From Membranipora membranacea (lineage: Eukaryota; Bryozoa; Gymnolaemata; Cheilostomatida; Membraniporidae): DNA of 64,000 bases. Below are positions 14,301 to 25,204 of the stretch, one piece after another; within the stretch, counting starts at the first letter, position 1, and every line of letters begins with the position of its first letter. The notes under the pieces were generated by a model, which saw nothing but the letters and a program-made list of their open reading frames with translations, was not told the origin of the DNA and did not search any database. A program made the position numbers and the translations under genes. The stretch covers positions 14,260,001 to 14,324,000 of the forward strand of contig OU612075.1 of the NCBI GenBank assembly GCA_914767715.1, written 5' to 3'.

Positions 14301-17300
14301 AGTGGCCTCTGAAGCACACGATTAAGACTTTCTGGAGAATGATCATCGATATGAGGTTTGATGTTGTTATTGTTATAGGCGCTCCAGGACACTTCTCAAA
14401 GGTAAGCATACCGATGGAAAGTTTTATATTGATTCATGCAGATCATCTAAAATAACCAAGTTTGGATAGTCTGCTCAGAATATGTGAAATAACCAGACAG
14501 AATACAAGATGATAAATCATGTTTGATGCCTTCAATCCTTGTTGAAGTGGTCAGAGGGCCGCAAGTGCAATTTCGTGGCATTACAGTTCCAGGAATTTTG
14601 ATATAATGTAATGCCACAAACTTGCACTTGCGGCCGTCTGAACATATAAACTACATTCTACAATTACCCATGACTAATATCATCATAAATTGGAGAGAGG
14701 GTGGCCACTTTTTTGTGGCTGCATGATAAGGCTAGTTTGACACAACTATGAAATGATCACACTGTCTTTATCGATTAGAAAGTGGATATCCGATTTGTTT
14801 TTGTACTTGTAAATAATGACAGATCAGAGAAATATTGCTATACATCGTAAGTGTATAAATGTATGTAGATAGTGAATCTTGTTCAACTAAACCATAAACA
14901 ATTAAACATTTGTATGTGTTTGATCTAAACAGTATCATAGTAACTATGTACTTCTAACCAAACTAATAATGGGTCAAATTCTCATTTATAATATATTGTA
15001 TATTAATAATTAGTATGTAATATTTAATTTTTTGTGTGGGTAAATTCAGTTCAGATTTATTTGGGCATTCTCAAAAGTCTCCCTGCCCAGTGTGGTATCT
15101 GAGGGCGGTGTCAGCCTTCGCTGAAGTTCTAGTTTAACTATCTCTGTACGCGAGTGTATATCTTATGATCCTGAGCTACTTTATAATGTAATTCGTTCAT
15201 TATGCAACAACAAAATTTGATATTACTTCACTCACGTATAATGCAATGTATTTTGTGTACGGATTCAAAATATAAACATTAATGGAAATTTTATACCTTT
15301 TTGCAGTGGGAGTTTCATTACCCGGAGTTTTACCCAGCTTGTAAAGAATCGAGTGCATCTTATAACACCTTGACTGTTTACAACAAAGATGTTAAAACCA
15401 AAAAACACTACAGCATCAATAAACTCAACATCAAAGACACCAGAGTGAGTAGTATAACTGGAGTGATATATCAAACTTAGTTAGGGTGTTACTAGCCTAA
15501 GCAAAAACACTACAAAATGCAATCCTACGCACAACCAACCAGGTCTGTAAATGATGTGTATCCAGCCTCTCATTCCCTACTCTATGCAAAATCTGTCAAA
15601 TGATTGTCTGCCATGATCGAAAATTATTTTACCAATGTTGATACGAGCTTTTTGTATATGTCACTTTGCGAAATACATAAGCTCAGGCCTAATGCAAGTT
15701 GGTCTCCATGTCATAGATGCCTGTGTCAAATTTTCAGACAGTATTGAAACTTGTGAAGGCATTCTGTGACCTGTAACTTTGTCAGTGGTCGTAAAAAGTC
15801 ACTAACTAGAATTCTAATCGATTTTTTAGGTTTCACAGAACACCAGCTTGGAGTTAGACTTTACTTTGCTCCATCTGCCTCAGTGGCCAGCTAACCCAGA
15901 GGAGGCTACAGAGGAGACACTAACAGCTCTACTCAAACTTATACAGAAGGGCAGAAAACTCAGCAAAAGTGGTACCTAACTTCATGTTCTGCATTTCTTG
16001 AACGCTATTTTGATTGAGTGTTATTAACCGTTGCTAGCAGGAATTTCATGGCGTAGTTCCATGTCAAAGCAAAGTACCAAATCGCGTTAACATTTACCAC
16101 CGCTATGTGTCTTTACTTTAGGGTCAAGCGGCTCTTATAATAATAATTATATGGATTCTCAGCTGTTTTCTTAGAAGAAAATAAAAAGACATCTGACATC
16201 ACATTTTAAAACTTATGTCTCAACTTATTATGAGTTGTCACATGTTGAGATCACTGATATATATTCATATCTTCTGACAGGTCTGAGTTCGTCAGCGTGC
16301 GTGGTGTCACATGACGGTGCTTCTCAATGTGGAGTTATCATTGCATTATGGAGCATTCTAGATCAACTTGAATCTGTGGGTAAGCAATTTCTTCTGTATG
16401 TTGGAAATTTATGCCCAAATGAAGAAGAAGACTGTCCCTGACCACAAAAGTATCATTGTTCACTGCAAAAGTGTTCAACATTGATTGGTAGATTCCCATT
16501 CAGTTACAAATATCGTAAGTTGCATTCGCCCAAACTCCCCGCTGCTGAGATCATAAATGCTGTTTAGTAAGAGAAGATTGGGTGGTCTAACTCCTTGTAC
16601 TGAGAGTGTGATACATCCTAGAAAACTAGAATGCATTCTAGATGTGTGAGGCCATGAAAGACCTCCTGAACTGGGTATGCAGCAAGCTGCCAAAACTGAA
16701 AATGGCACTAATAGGCCATTGACAGTGATACTTTGATCTTAGCCAATAGGCCGAGAAGCGAGATCATAAATATCCTGAAGATGAATGAAGCTGAAATCAT
16801 AAATGAACTAATTAAAATGCTTTAAGGAGTAATCTTTTCACACTTTCTGAGAAGACAACCTTGCAAAAATATGAATTGTTGTAAGTGCATTCAAGCACCA
16901 TTCCTAGCCTAGTGAGTTTCGGTCAGCCAATCATAGCCCAGCAGTTGAAATATTACAAATGCAAGATTTTTTCAGATGGGGAGTTTGATTTGTTCAACAC
17001 TATCAGGATGATAAAACTAAACAGACCTCATCTTATAGCCGATACAGGGGAGATTAATCTGATTTACAAACTTATTCATCACCTTAATAAAACTGGCACA
17101 GAGGAGCTGGAATCTACAGAATCACAACAGAGTGAGAATGATGGGGACTCGAGGAGCTTTGAAGTTACTCTTGCTGGGACTGAATTTGAGACTGATAAAG
17201 CAGATCATCCTGCCACTTTGCATAGCAGCGGTACTAAACTACACGATGATAAACAGGTTACCAATATGCAGGCGCACACATCTACAGCACTAAATTCTAC

Positions 17301-17388
17301 GGAGCTTGACTGTAGACCTAAAGTTTATCCTGCTAGAGTGATAGACAGAGCTGAAACCGACAGCATTCTCTCATATGAGGCAATTTAA
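8365..17388 (+). CDS. Membrane-anchored tandem PTP-domain protein, probably catalytically inactive, 16 exons, 741 aa
   Basis: Exons: 8365-8522, 8685-8752, 9026-9187, 9509-9567, 9878-9920, 10723-10811, 11201-11320, 11696-11859, 12243-12369, 13224-13458, 13757-13830, 14267-14401, 15307-15444, 15830-15971, 16281-16379, 16976-17388. All are GT-AG with continuous frame. Two hydrophobic segments (about residues 8-21 and 30-50) flank a very short putative ectodomain. A divergent PTP D1 (about 90-330) and a clearer D2 (about 385-650) follow, then a Ser/Thr/Glu-rich tail. In D2, NATYIK, the FWRMI motif and a P-loop-like segment identify the fold. However, the WPD loop reads WPAN (Ala545), the nucleophile Cys is Asp583 (HDGASQCG) and the P-loop Arg is Cys588. 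In D1 the WPD position reads WHKDELP (Lys for Asp), and the P-loop is ICSKSRY, with the Arg two residues too close to the Cys. By analogy with CD45-type D2 domains it may be a phosphotyrosine-binding or scaffold pseudophosphatase. Confidence 0.82.
12387..12913. mobile_element. hAT-type MITE, 527 bp, with 8-bp target duplication
   Basis: The terminal inverted repeats CAGGGGTGCCCAACC (12387-12401) and GGTTGGGCACCCCTG (12899-12913) are perfect. Both sides carry the direct repeat CTCTAGAA (12379-12386 and 12914-12921), the 8-bp duplication typical of hAT transposition. The interior has no transposase-like reading frame, so this is a non-autonomous element. It lies in intron 9 of the PTP-like gene. 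Confidence 0.93.
14551..14641. repeat. Strong 35-bp hairpin (pre-miRNA-like or miniature TIR element)
   Basis: Arms 14551-14585 and 14607-14641 pair along about 35 bp with three symmetric mismatches, no bulges and a 21-base loop. It lies in intron 12 of the PTP-like gene. The geometry fits a pre-miRNA. A 12-base piece of its outer arm (GAGGGCCGCAAG) recurs near 46752, which argues instead for the terminus of a small transposable element. Confidence 0.7.
16559..16759 (-). pseudogene. U2-snRNA-like retroposed copy
   Basis: On the minus strand the element begins GCTTCTCGGCC then TATTGGCTAAGATCAAAG. This is the highly conserved 5' end of U2 snRNA (U2 starts ATCGCTTCTCGGCC), with the C/T-rich loop altered. 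After about 35 bases the similarity fades. The roughly 200-bp unit is flanked by the direct repeat GAGATCATAAAT (16547-16558 and 16760-16771), as expected for a retroposed RNA copy, and its length is close to a full U2 (about 190 nt). It is antisense within intron 15 of the PTP-like gene. A functional U2 gene is unlikely because the branch-point recognition and Sm regions are not recognisable. Confidence 0.6.
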
Positions 17389-17536
17389 TTGATCAAATAT
17401 TCGTAAACTAGTCATGAAGTATGGTGCGAGAAGAACAATGCGATATGAATCTTGATAGCCTGTAATGTCAAATTTTAAGTTCTTGCCGAGCAAAAGACAT
17501 TCGAGTTTCAGAGCTGTATACTCTAATTCAACACTC

Positions 17537-17586
17537 TTTATTTTAATAAAAATATATATATCAGTGCAATAACTCAGTATAATAAA
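17537..17586. terminator. Poly(A) signals shared by two convergent genes
   Basis: AATAAA occurs on the + strand at 17545-17550 and again at 17581-17586, about 160-200 bases after the PTP-like stop codon. The minus-strand signal (TTTATT on +) is at 17537-17542, about 450 bases beyond the lectin-receptor stop. The first pair lies within 14 bases, so both genes can end in the same short AT-rich block, with overlapping 3' UTRs. Confidence 0.5.
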
Positions 17587-17985
17587 ATTCGGATATCAAT
17601 GATTGAAGAGATAAATAAATATGTACCGTGACAGTGTATGTGTTGAGCGAAATTGAGATTTTTTGTTTAAGAAAATGAGTGAAAAGGAGAAATGATGTGT
17701 GTGACTATCATAAAGTTTAAAGGATAAAGCATAAGACATGCATGTATAATATATTATGATGCACAAATATGTTTCATGGCAAGGTTATTCAATCGTTCGC
17801 ATATGTGGGCCATAGATGTAGCTATAACTCATCACGATAGATGTTGAATATGATCATATTTCATGAAGAGATAGCAAAAACAAGAAGTGCCTTTCTCTCC
17901 AGCAGGTCGAGGATCTTGTTAAGGGTCTAAGGTTGTGTGAATAGTAAGTGTTCAATATACAAATATAGTCATATTTGTTCTTGTA

Positions 17986-20900
17986 TTATTTCGGAGGGTT
18001 CGTGCCCTCCCTGATGTATGGCAGTTTGAGGTGTTGGAATTTCATAGTCTGGTTGACAAGATAAGGGGAGGGGCCGTCGCCTGCTGCCCCACTTAACCCA
18101 GATATGAGTTTTCTCCTATCCTCCATCCTCTTGTATTCAGCTGTTCTCTCAGCGGGTGTCATCATCATTCTGCCCACTAGTATCGGTCTCAGAGAAAGGC
18201 GATCCTGTGAAGGCATCCCTCTCGGTAACTAGTAAAAAAGGTATGATTAAGTCTCAATCAGACCATGTGCTGTCAGATACCTACTACCACAACTTGACGA
18301 AGCTGACTAGGTTCCACTCTGACATTGTCATGCCGCCAATTATTGAGTTATTGATTGGCTGCTTAACAAGGCAGCAAGAATGCGTCATATTCAATACGAA
18401 AAATGTCAATCTGAATTTTTAGTAATTGAATAGCTGTGTCTCGATTGTTTGCCAACTTGTGTTCAAGAGCTGCACATAATAGCCTGCTTGCTAGTGTTCC
18501 TAAACTTACTTGCGTGTTGTAAATCTTAGATGATGGTACGACTTTGCTGTTTCCCCGTCCGGAGGCTCTCGGTCCGATACTTGTGGCACCCCGGCTCATC
18601 CTCACTAACTTCTTGTCATTCTCATCGTTCTCCTTGATATACGAGCTGCTCGAGTCTGCTGTGCTCCTGTTAGATGGCTGTCTGATGGTGGATCCTGTCG
18701 ACGGCGGACTAGCCCCTTCTGCTCCCTCCTCTTGTAAAGGCCGGTTGTGCCAGGCTTGGAAGTCACCACCTGTTGGTGTCTGGTAGTCGGTGGGTTTATC
18801 TACATTGGAAACGTTTGCAAGCAAGTAGTTCCTCATATAAACCTCTGAGACCTCTGCTTCATGATCTTCAGTGTCTCCCTGATGGATCGCGACAGGTCCT
18901 GTCTCTTGTACTGGTGCATCTTGGTTATGTATTTTGGTCATCTTCTCTGTTGGTTGAGATCTCACTGAGTTTGGTGGTAGGTCTGTTTTCGACTTGTACA
19001 GGGGAGCTACGGGTCTTTTCTCACCAGATTGGACAGTCTCCATTCTTTCTCCTGATTTGTTCAACTCATCCTCATCGAGGAGAAGATCTTCATCCTCCAT
19101 GTCACCTGGCATCTCACTTGGAGTGCTGGTTCTATTAGATTCTCTTGATGATGGTTTCTTGAAAATTCTCTGCCTTGTATCACCATTTGCTTTTTTTCCT
19201 TGCTTGACAGGTTTAGATGTCTTGCTGTCTGCTTTCTGTTGAGTGGTCTCTTCTCTAGCTTTAGTCTCTGACACCTGGTCTTTAGTTTGCTGTGGCTGGT
19301 CGTTGTTCTCATTCACATCAGTGTCAGGTTCGACAGCATTTACTTTGATGATATTAGCCGTTCTTTTTACGGCTGGCTTCTGTGTTGGCTCACTCTCCAA
19401 ATCCGGCTCACTCTCCACATCCTGTTCCTTGATTTGTTCTCGCAGCAGATTCGGTGCTGTGCTTCCTGAATCAGTACCGGACACGTTAATGCTTACGTCT
19501 CGACGATTTCCAGATTCCCGCTTAAAAGCCGTCCCTTTCCTATTCTTTGTCTTGCTATCAGCTTTGGTTCCATTGGACTCTGGTTGAGTGTCATGCTCCT
19601 GGTGTTGATTCGGAGCGGAGTCATCCCTACTTTCAGGTCCCATATCTACTACGTTTGTTCTTGCTTCTTGATCACCAACAGGGTTCTGTCGCAGCTTTGG
19701 AGGTTGTGATTTTTTACTACCTGCCTCTACATCATCTACGTTTGCGCCTCTTTCTTCATGAGTTTGTGGTTCTTTGTCATGTTTTGAGTTCATGGGATAA
19801 CCTGATTGTACATCGGATACGTATTTGTTGTTTTCTTGATATGTATTGGTCTTCAGATTCTCCTTCGAGTTTGGGTCTCTACCCTTAGACTTCTTTATGA
19901 AGCAGTAGAGTAATACACCGAGTAACAGCAGGGCCAACAATACAACTGAAAAATAATACAACAGCGTTTGCCACAAGAACTTTCAGCACACTTTTTGTCC
20001 AAAGAAGTGGCTTTTGCCAAGGGAAACCTCTGTTTACCGTTAAATAAAAACTTTGTTGAATGCTATCTCTTCACATCGATTATGTATGGAACAAAGTCCA
20101 AATAATTTTAATATATATTCCAGCTGTAAATTATTCTTCTCATCTTAATGATAAAATATTACTCACCTAGTGCAATAGCCAGATACATCCAAAATGCAGC
20201 TCCAAGACCGTCTTTAGGGGTTGTAGTTGCAACTTGCCTACAAAATGACAATGATAATGCAAGTCAATTGTAGATATTGTAATATTGACTTCATTTCACC
20301 GTCCACAATTTAAACTGATTCCAACCAAAATTTGATATGCACTAATGCCAGCAAGCATAAGGGTCATCTGTCCTTTGGTCTTATTGGTCACCACTGTCAA
20401 CACTTACATAAATGCAGTTTAAAAAAATCTGAATCTGTTCTGGGGTGAAGGAAGAGGTGGGGTCACGACACTAAGATTATGAAAGTGTTAGTGCAAGAGG
20501 TACTGTACGGAGGTACTGTACTGTTAGTGCAAGAGGTTAGTACAGACAACTGTACGGTAAATCGAAAGTTATAATGAAGTACTTGGGAGGAGGAGACACA
20601 GTTGTCAAGCCGTACTCACCATATTGAAGTTCACGATTACCTAACTCTCTTGTGAGATTGACTTATAATCATTTGTGCTCTTGATAATACGATACCATGT
20701 ATTATAATATATCCTGGGACTGTGATAAATTCTGCTCTTTGAGATTGTTGAGAAATATGGTGTGAACTTTAAGTTAACACTAGACTTAAGTTCAATGCAT
20801 GCAAAGCAAGTCTTTTACAGTCGAATAGATCAGGGTTAAGCTTTGAAAAGTTTGTAATCGTATTTGTAATTGTCTAAAATTCCTTCTTCTCATCATAAGG

Positions 20901-23900
20901 GTTAGGAGAGTACCGGACTACTTCATCTTCATTCCCTATTCCTGTATCTCCTGATATTCCTGTATTTGTTCTAAAAATATCCGTAAAAATTGTTGTTTAA
21001 ATATCTTGTATGTTGAGACATCGGGTCTAGACGCGGAGTTAGATTTGTCACTTCTTGGTTTGTATGTTAATACAATAATGAATAAAGAGAAATCATCAAA
21101 TAGCTAACAATCTGTTATCCAATCATGACACTGGAAGTTTGATTAGGAAAGAAATTATTAAGAGCGTTTAACTGTAATCCAAATGACCAGATTGTCACTA
21201 ACGCATTCTGTACCATATTACAGAGTGTTAGCACCAGGTAGTATATGTACCAGGTAGTGTATTGGGTGTGACTTTATATCGACAGGACCAAAATACGTTT
21301 AATGATCTTTCTTTGGTCACACGTTACCATTACATGTATTACAAAAGGCATAAGTAATACAGCCATGTACTGAATACATACCTGTACAAACTTTGAGGGT
21401 TGTTCTGAGTAGTGACTGCCGGGTCAACAGTTCGGTGGTACTTCTTGTACATGAAAACAAAAACTCCAACAGCTACGGCTACCAACACCAGACAACCTGC
21501 TCGAATAAGTAACCAGATATCATAGAGAAGAATATCAAATAGCAGTGTGTTGAAGAATCTCGCAGCATGTTGAGCATAACACAAATTAAAAGACACACTA
21601 TAACTCAAATACTCTCACCAAAACTTAACTTTAACTAGAAACATTCACTGTAACTTAATCATTATAGGTGAAATGATGCAACCAAAACAGTTATATAATA
21701 TGCATGTAACTAAATCTCTATGAAACTCCGACATACACAGTTACACATGTTATCAGCTTATTTTTCATGTCTCTCAGCTGTAATCTTACCAGCAGCAATG
21801 CCGATATACATGTATGTGTCTTCGTCCACTACTCTCTGCGCTCCAGATAGCCCAGAATCATCGCTGAAAATAAATATGTACAAATATTTGTACAAAGATT
21901 CACTCTATTGTTTTCTCTCACAAAAAGATTTTTTTGAGCTCATAATTTGTTAACATAATTGCAGTAAGTCAACATATTTTCATTTGGAATTTAATGATAG
22001 CACCGCCGTTGAAAACGAATTGGTTGTCCGGCATTTCAGAAGAGTGCTGGTTGTTACAGATGTCTCAGCCTATGATATTATGTTATGCTTTTTGAGGTTA
22101 TGTTTCAGTATTTTTATTCAAAGTTGGTTAGCACAACAGAAATTTCTCATGTGTTGTGATAACTCCGAGTATTGCTGGTATGCCAGGATTCCATCGCTAA
22201 ACATCAACTGTATAATGTGATGCTTTCATTGATGATTTAGCTAAATACACTTACCTTAGAAGGACTGCATAGTTTTTCAAACCAATATGGCTTAAACCAA
22301 CTGATATCTCTATCAAATCTGACTTTTTTGATATTGGTTGCTCATGGCTATTATCTGAAAGTCTGAAACTCATGACGATATGATCGAACTTTTCAAGGTG
22401 TTACCATCCCTCTGTACACATTACGAACCAATTTTACCGAGCAAGCTTAATGCCTGTTTCCAATAGTCAGTCAGATTTGATTCTCCCAAATACTTCAATA
22501 TAATTTAGATTGCTAAGCCTACAACATGAGACATGAGAGACAAAGACAACACATATAATTATAATAACTGCAATCTTCATACCTCTCTGTGGATGGTACT
22601 GAAAGAGAAGAAAACTCTGTCAGAATGCAATTTGATCAAATTTAAAAAAAATTGTTTTTGACTTTTCAAGATAAATAAATCACAAGGCATAAAATGCTTA
22701 CCACACATCGTTATCAATCAAAACTTTGTTCCGAACAATGTTACTGTTGATGGTCCGCAAAGATTTTGTGTAAAAATAATTTATATGTGAACTGTTAATA
22801 TGGGTAGGAGGTTTCTCACCAGCCAGTAATTCAGTTGTTGTTGTGATAGTTGAGGTTTCAGTGGTAGTTGGATTAGTAGAGGTTGTACTAGGTGTCTCTG
22901 TAGTTGTTGTAGTACTAGAAGTTGTTAAATGCTGTGTGGTGGTAGTTAAGGGGCTGGTTGTTGAGGGTTGAGGGGTTGATGTGGTGGTGGTGAGAGCTAG
23001 TGTGGTGGTAGTGGGGTCTAGTGTGGTGGTTGTGGTATCTGAAACACATTAATTTCTACTTTCACACATGTCAAGAGACAACTACCATACAGAATTAACA
23101 TATTCACAAAGGTAACTGACAGACAACACCTTGGTTTCTGGATTACAGTCACCTGTAAGAGTTATCGTCTCAATGGAAAGACAACATAACTCCGATATTT
23201 AAAGAGTGGAAAGGATAGAAGACAGGAGGGGGGGGTTCAAGCTCAAAACAAAACAAACAAACACACACAAGATACCTTTTACTCTACAAGATAACCCTTC
23301 AGATGATCCTCAAATTCACTCTTCCCTATTCTGACCCACAAGATCAAGTTAGCAGTCAGCATCATGTCAGTAAATGTAATTTGATAAATTTATTATGACA
23401 AGTTTGTACGAGACGTGGTGAGTGAGAGAAGGAGGAGTACAGTACCTGGCACACTGGTGGTGGTGGGAAGAGCACTCGAGGTGGTGGTAGTAGGCACGGT
23501 AGTAGTGGTAGTCGACGTACTCGTGGTGGTAGATGTGGTGGATGTAGTTGTGGTTCTCAAGTCACAAGCTTCCGAAGTATCTGTGAGAGAGAGAGCGACG
23601 GGAAACATGCAGATTTCACAGCATTACTTTTCAACTTATCATGACAAGCTTGTCGTGTTGGGTCGAACAGGCCAAAGACTTTTGAGAACATGATGCTGCT
23701 AAGAAATGCATGCATTAGCCATTATGTTGAACGATAAGAGTCAATCAATCAAACTATCATGATGTTAGAGAAGGGCGCATCCGGGTTTTCTCAAGCAATA
23801 GAACCCGTACCAGTTCACCAGTCGGTAAGCCTGCAATCCTTCTAATAAGCCTATTGATTGTATTTTACTCACTGTATGATTCGCAAACAGGCTCAGTCAT

Positions 23901-25204
23901 ACACCAAAAGGCAGCAGTATGAGCAGCAGTAACAGAGTTTATTACTGTAGAGTTATATGTATACCACAGACCGTCGCCTCCAATTGTCACTCTCATAAAA
24001 TGTGTCTGACTAGAGCTGTTAGCGAATGGCGTCCATGACCCTACATTAGTACCATCCGACCATTTAGAGGTGTCCGTATCAGTCCACCTCACTAACCCAA
24101 TCCATCCACTGCCAGGCTGTCCATCATCTGAGTCATAATCATAGCAGTTGAGGCACTTATTTGGACAGGTTTCTAATTTGATTGGAATTACATCGATACA
24201 AAGGCCTACATGGCCTATTCCGATGATACATGCAGCTCGTCAGTTGCTCACCTTAAAACTTCTTTAGTACATGTGTTCATTCAGGAGTTTGACTTACAAC
24301 TCTATTTAATCTAACCAACTATGGATAGGAATGATTAAAAGCGATATTTGATCTCAAATAAATATGAGATCTGAGTAATATATTGGAACAATTGTCTTCT
24401 CAATGAAACTGGAAAGATAACTTCACATGAAAAAAAAGGAGCTTCATTTACTTTTGTCTGTAAATGACAGCAATGAACTAACGCATCAACAATGGCGGTC
24501 CATTATATGGCCTGTGGGTGCCTAATATTGAAGTGTAGTCAGAGATACTTGATTTTCATACACCATACAATATTTTTTGTTTAGCTAGCACCGTGCATAC
24601 CTGTGTATATGGTACTGATATTTGACAGGAATTCTTGTTGTGTCTCATTGTAGACAGAAGCCAAGTGTCCATTCTCGTTAGTACCACAGTACTGCTGCGC
24701 TTGTCCCCATTCTAAGGTAGTGTTGTGATATATGTAACACTGATCGTTATATGTTTCATACTGCTTCTCACAATACAACCCAGCTGCATATTAGAGACAA
24801 AAAAGTTAAAGAGTTGAGTTTCATCATCAACTTTTACTATGCAGGGATATGGTTTGAGGGTTACTTGAGAACATTGTATTCCATTTTTATTCGGAGAAGA
24901 ATAAGTCCTTAGGACTTGTACCCAGAAAACAGAAATATTAATAAATATGGTGTAGAATTAAAAGGACATGTAACTAAAAATCAAGAACGATGACAGGTAA
25001 AATTGCTCTAATTAGCAGTAAAACATTGCACAAGTTAATACACAATAGCTGGGAAAAGAAAAGTTATGTGAAATGTGCAAACTAGTCTAGAATTGTAAGA
25101 GTATGAAATGGAGAGCTTGCTTCGAGAATATTTTATATCTTACCTGTTGATGAGATAAGGACAGTCACATAGATGAGGAAAAAAACAGCTGAAAGTGACG
25201 CCAT
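17986..25204 (-). CDS. C-type lectin receptor with Thr-rich stalk and two TM exon pairs, 12 exons, up to 986 aa
   Basis: Exons in transcript order: 25144-25204, 24601-24783, 23873-24172, 23446-23580, 22820-23038, 22583-22598 (16 nt), 22255-22362, 21790-21863, 21382-21496, 20167-20237, 18510-19945, 17986-18228. All are GT-AG and in frame. Residues 1-20 are a signal peptide. Residues 21-181 form one CTLD with the WIGL motif and six or more Cys, but without a clear EPN/QPD or WND calcium-site motif. Residues 182-299 are Thr/Ser/Pro-rich and mucin-like, with many potential O-glycosylation sites. Two hydrophobic segments follow (about 358-381 and 416-443), each split by a phase-1 intron and each ending in a Lys-Lys-containing stop-transfer. 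The tail of over 500 residues is charged, low in complexity and probably disordered, with Tyr motifs such as EVYMRNYLL. The last exon encodes a compact basic C-terminus. It is probably a cell-surface recognition or adhesion receptor. Using both TM segments would put the tail outside, so alternative splicing of the TM exons is likely. Confidence 0.8.
22820..23580 (-). repeat. Two Thr-rich low-complexity stalk exons (mucin-like coding repeat)
   Basis: The exons at 23446-23580 and 22820-23038 are dominated by ACC/ACA/ACT threonine codons with Ser and Pro. On the + strand they read as GGT/TGG-rich sequence. Both begin and end in phase 1 and are multiples of three, so each can be skipped or duplicated without a frameshift. 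Stalk length is therefore likely to vary between isoforms or individuals. Confidence 0.75.

Noticed and set aside
18544-19888. Several + strand frames opposite the lectin-receptor tail exon
   Set aside because: They are antisense shadows of a long minus-strand coding exon whose frame continuity and splice sites are well supported.
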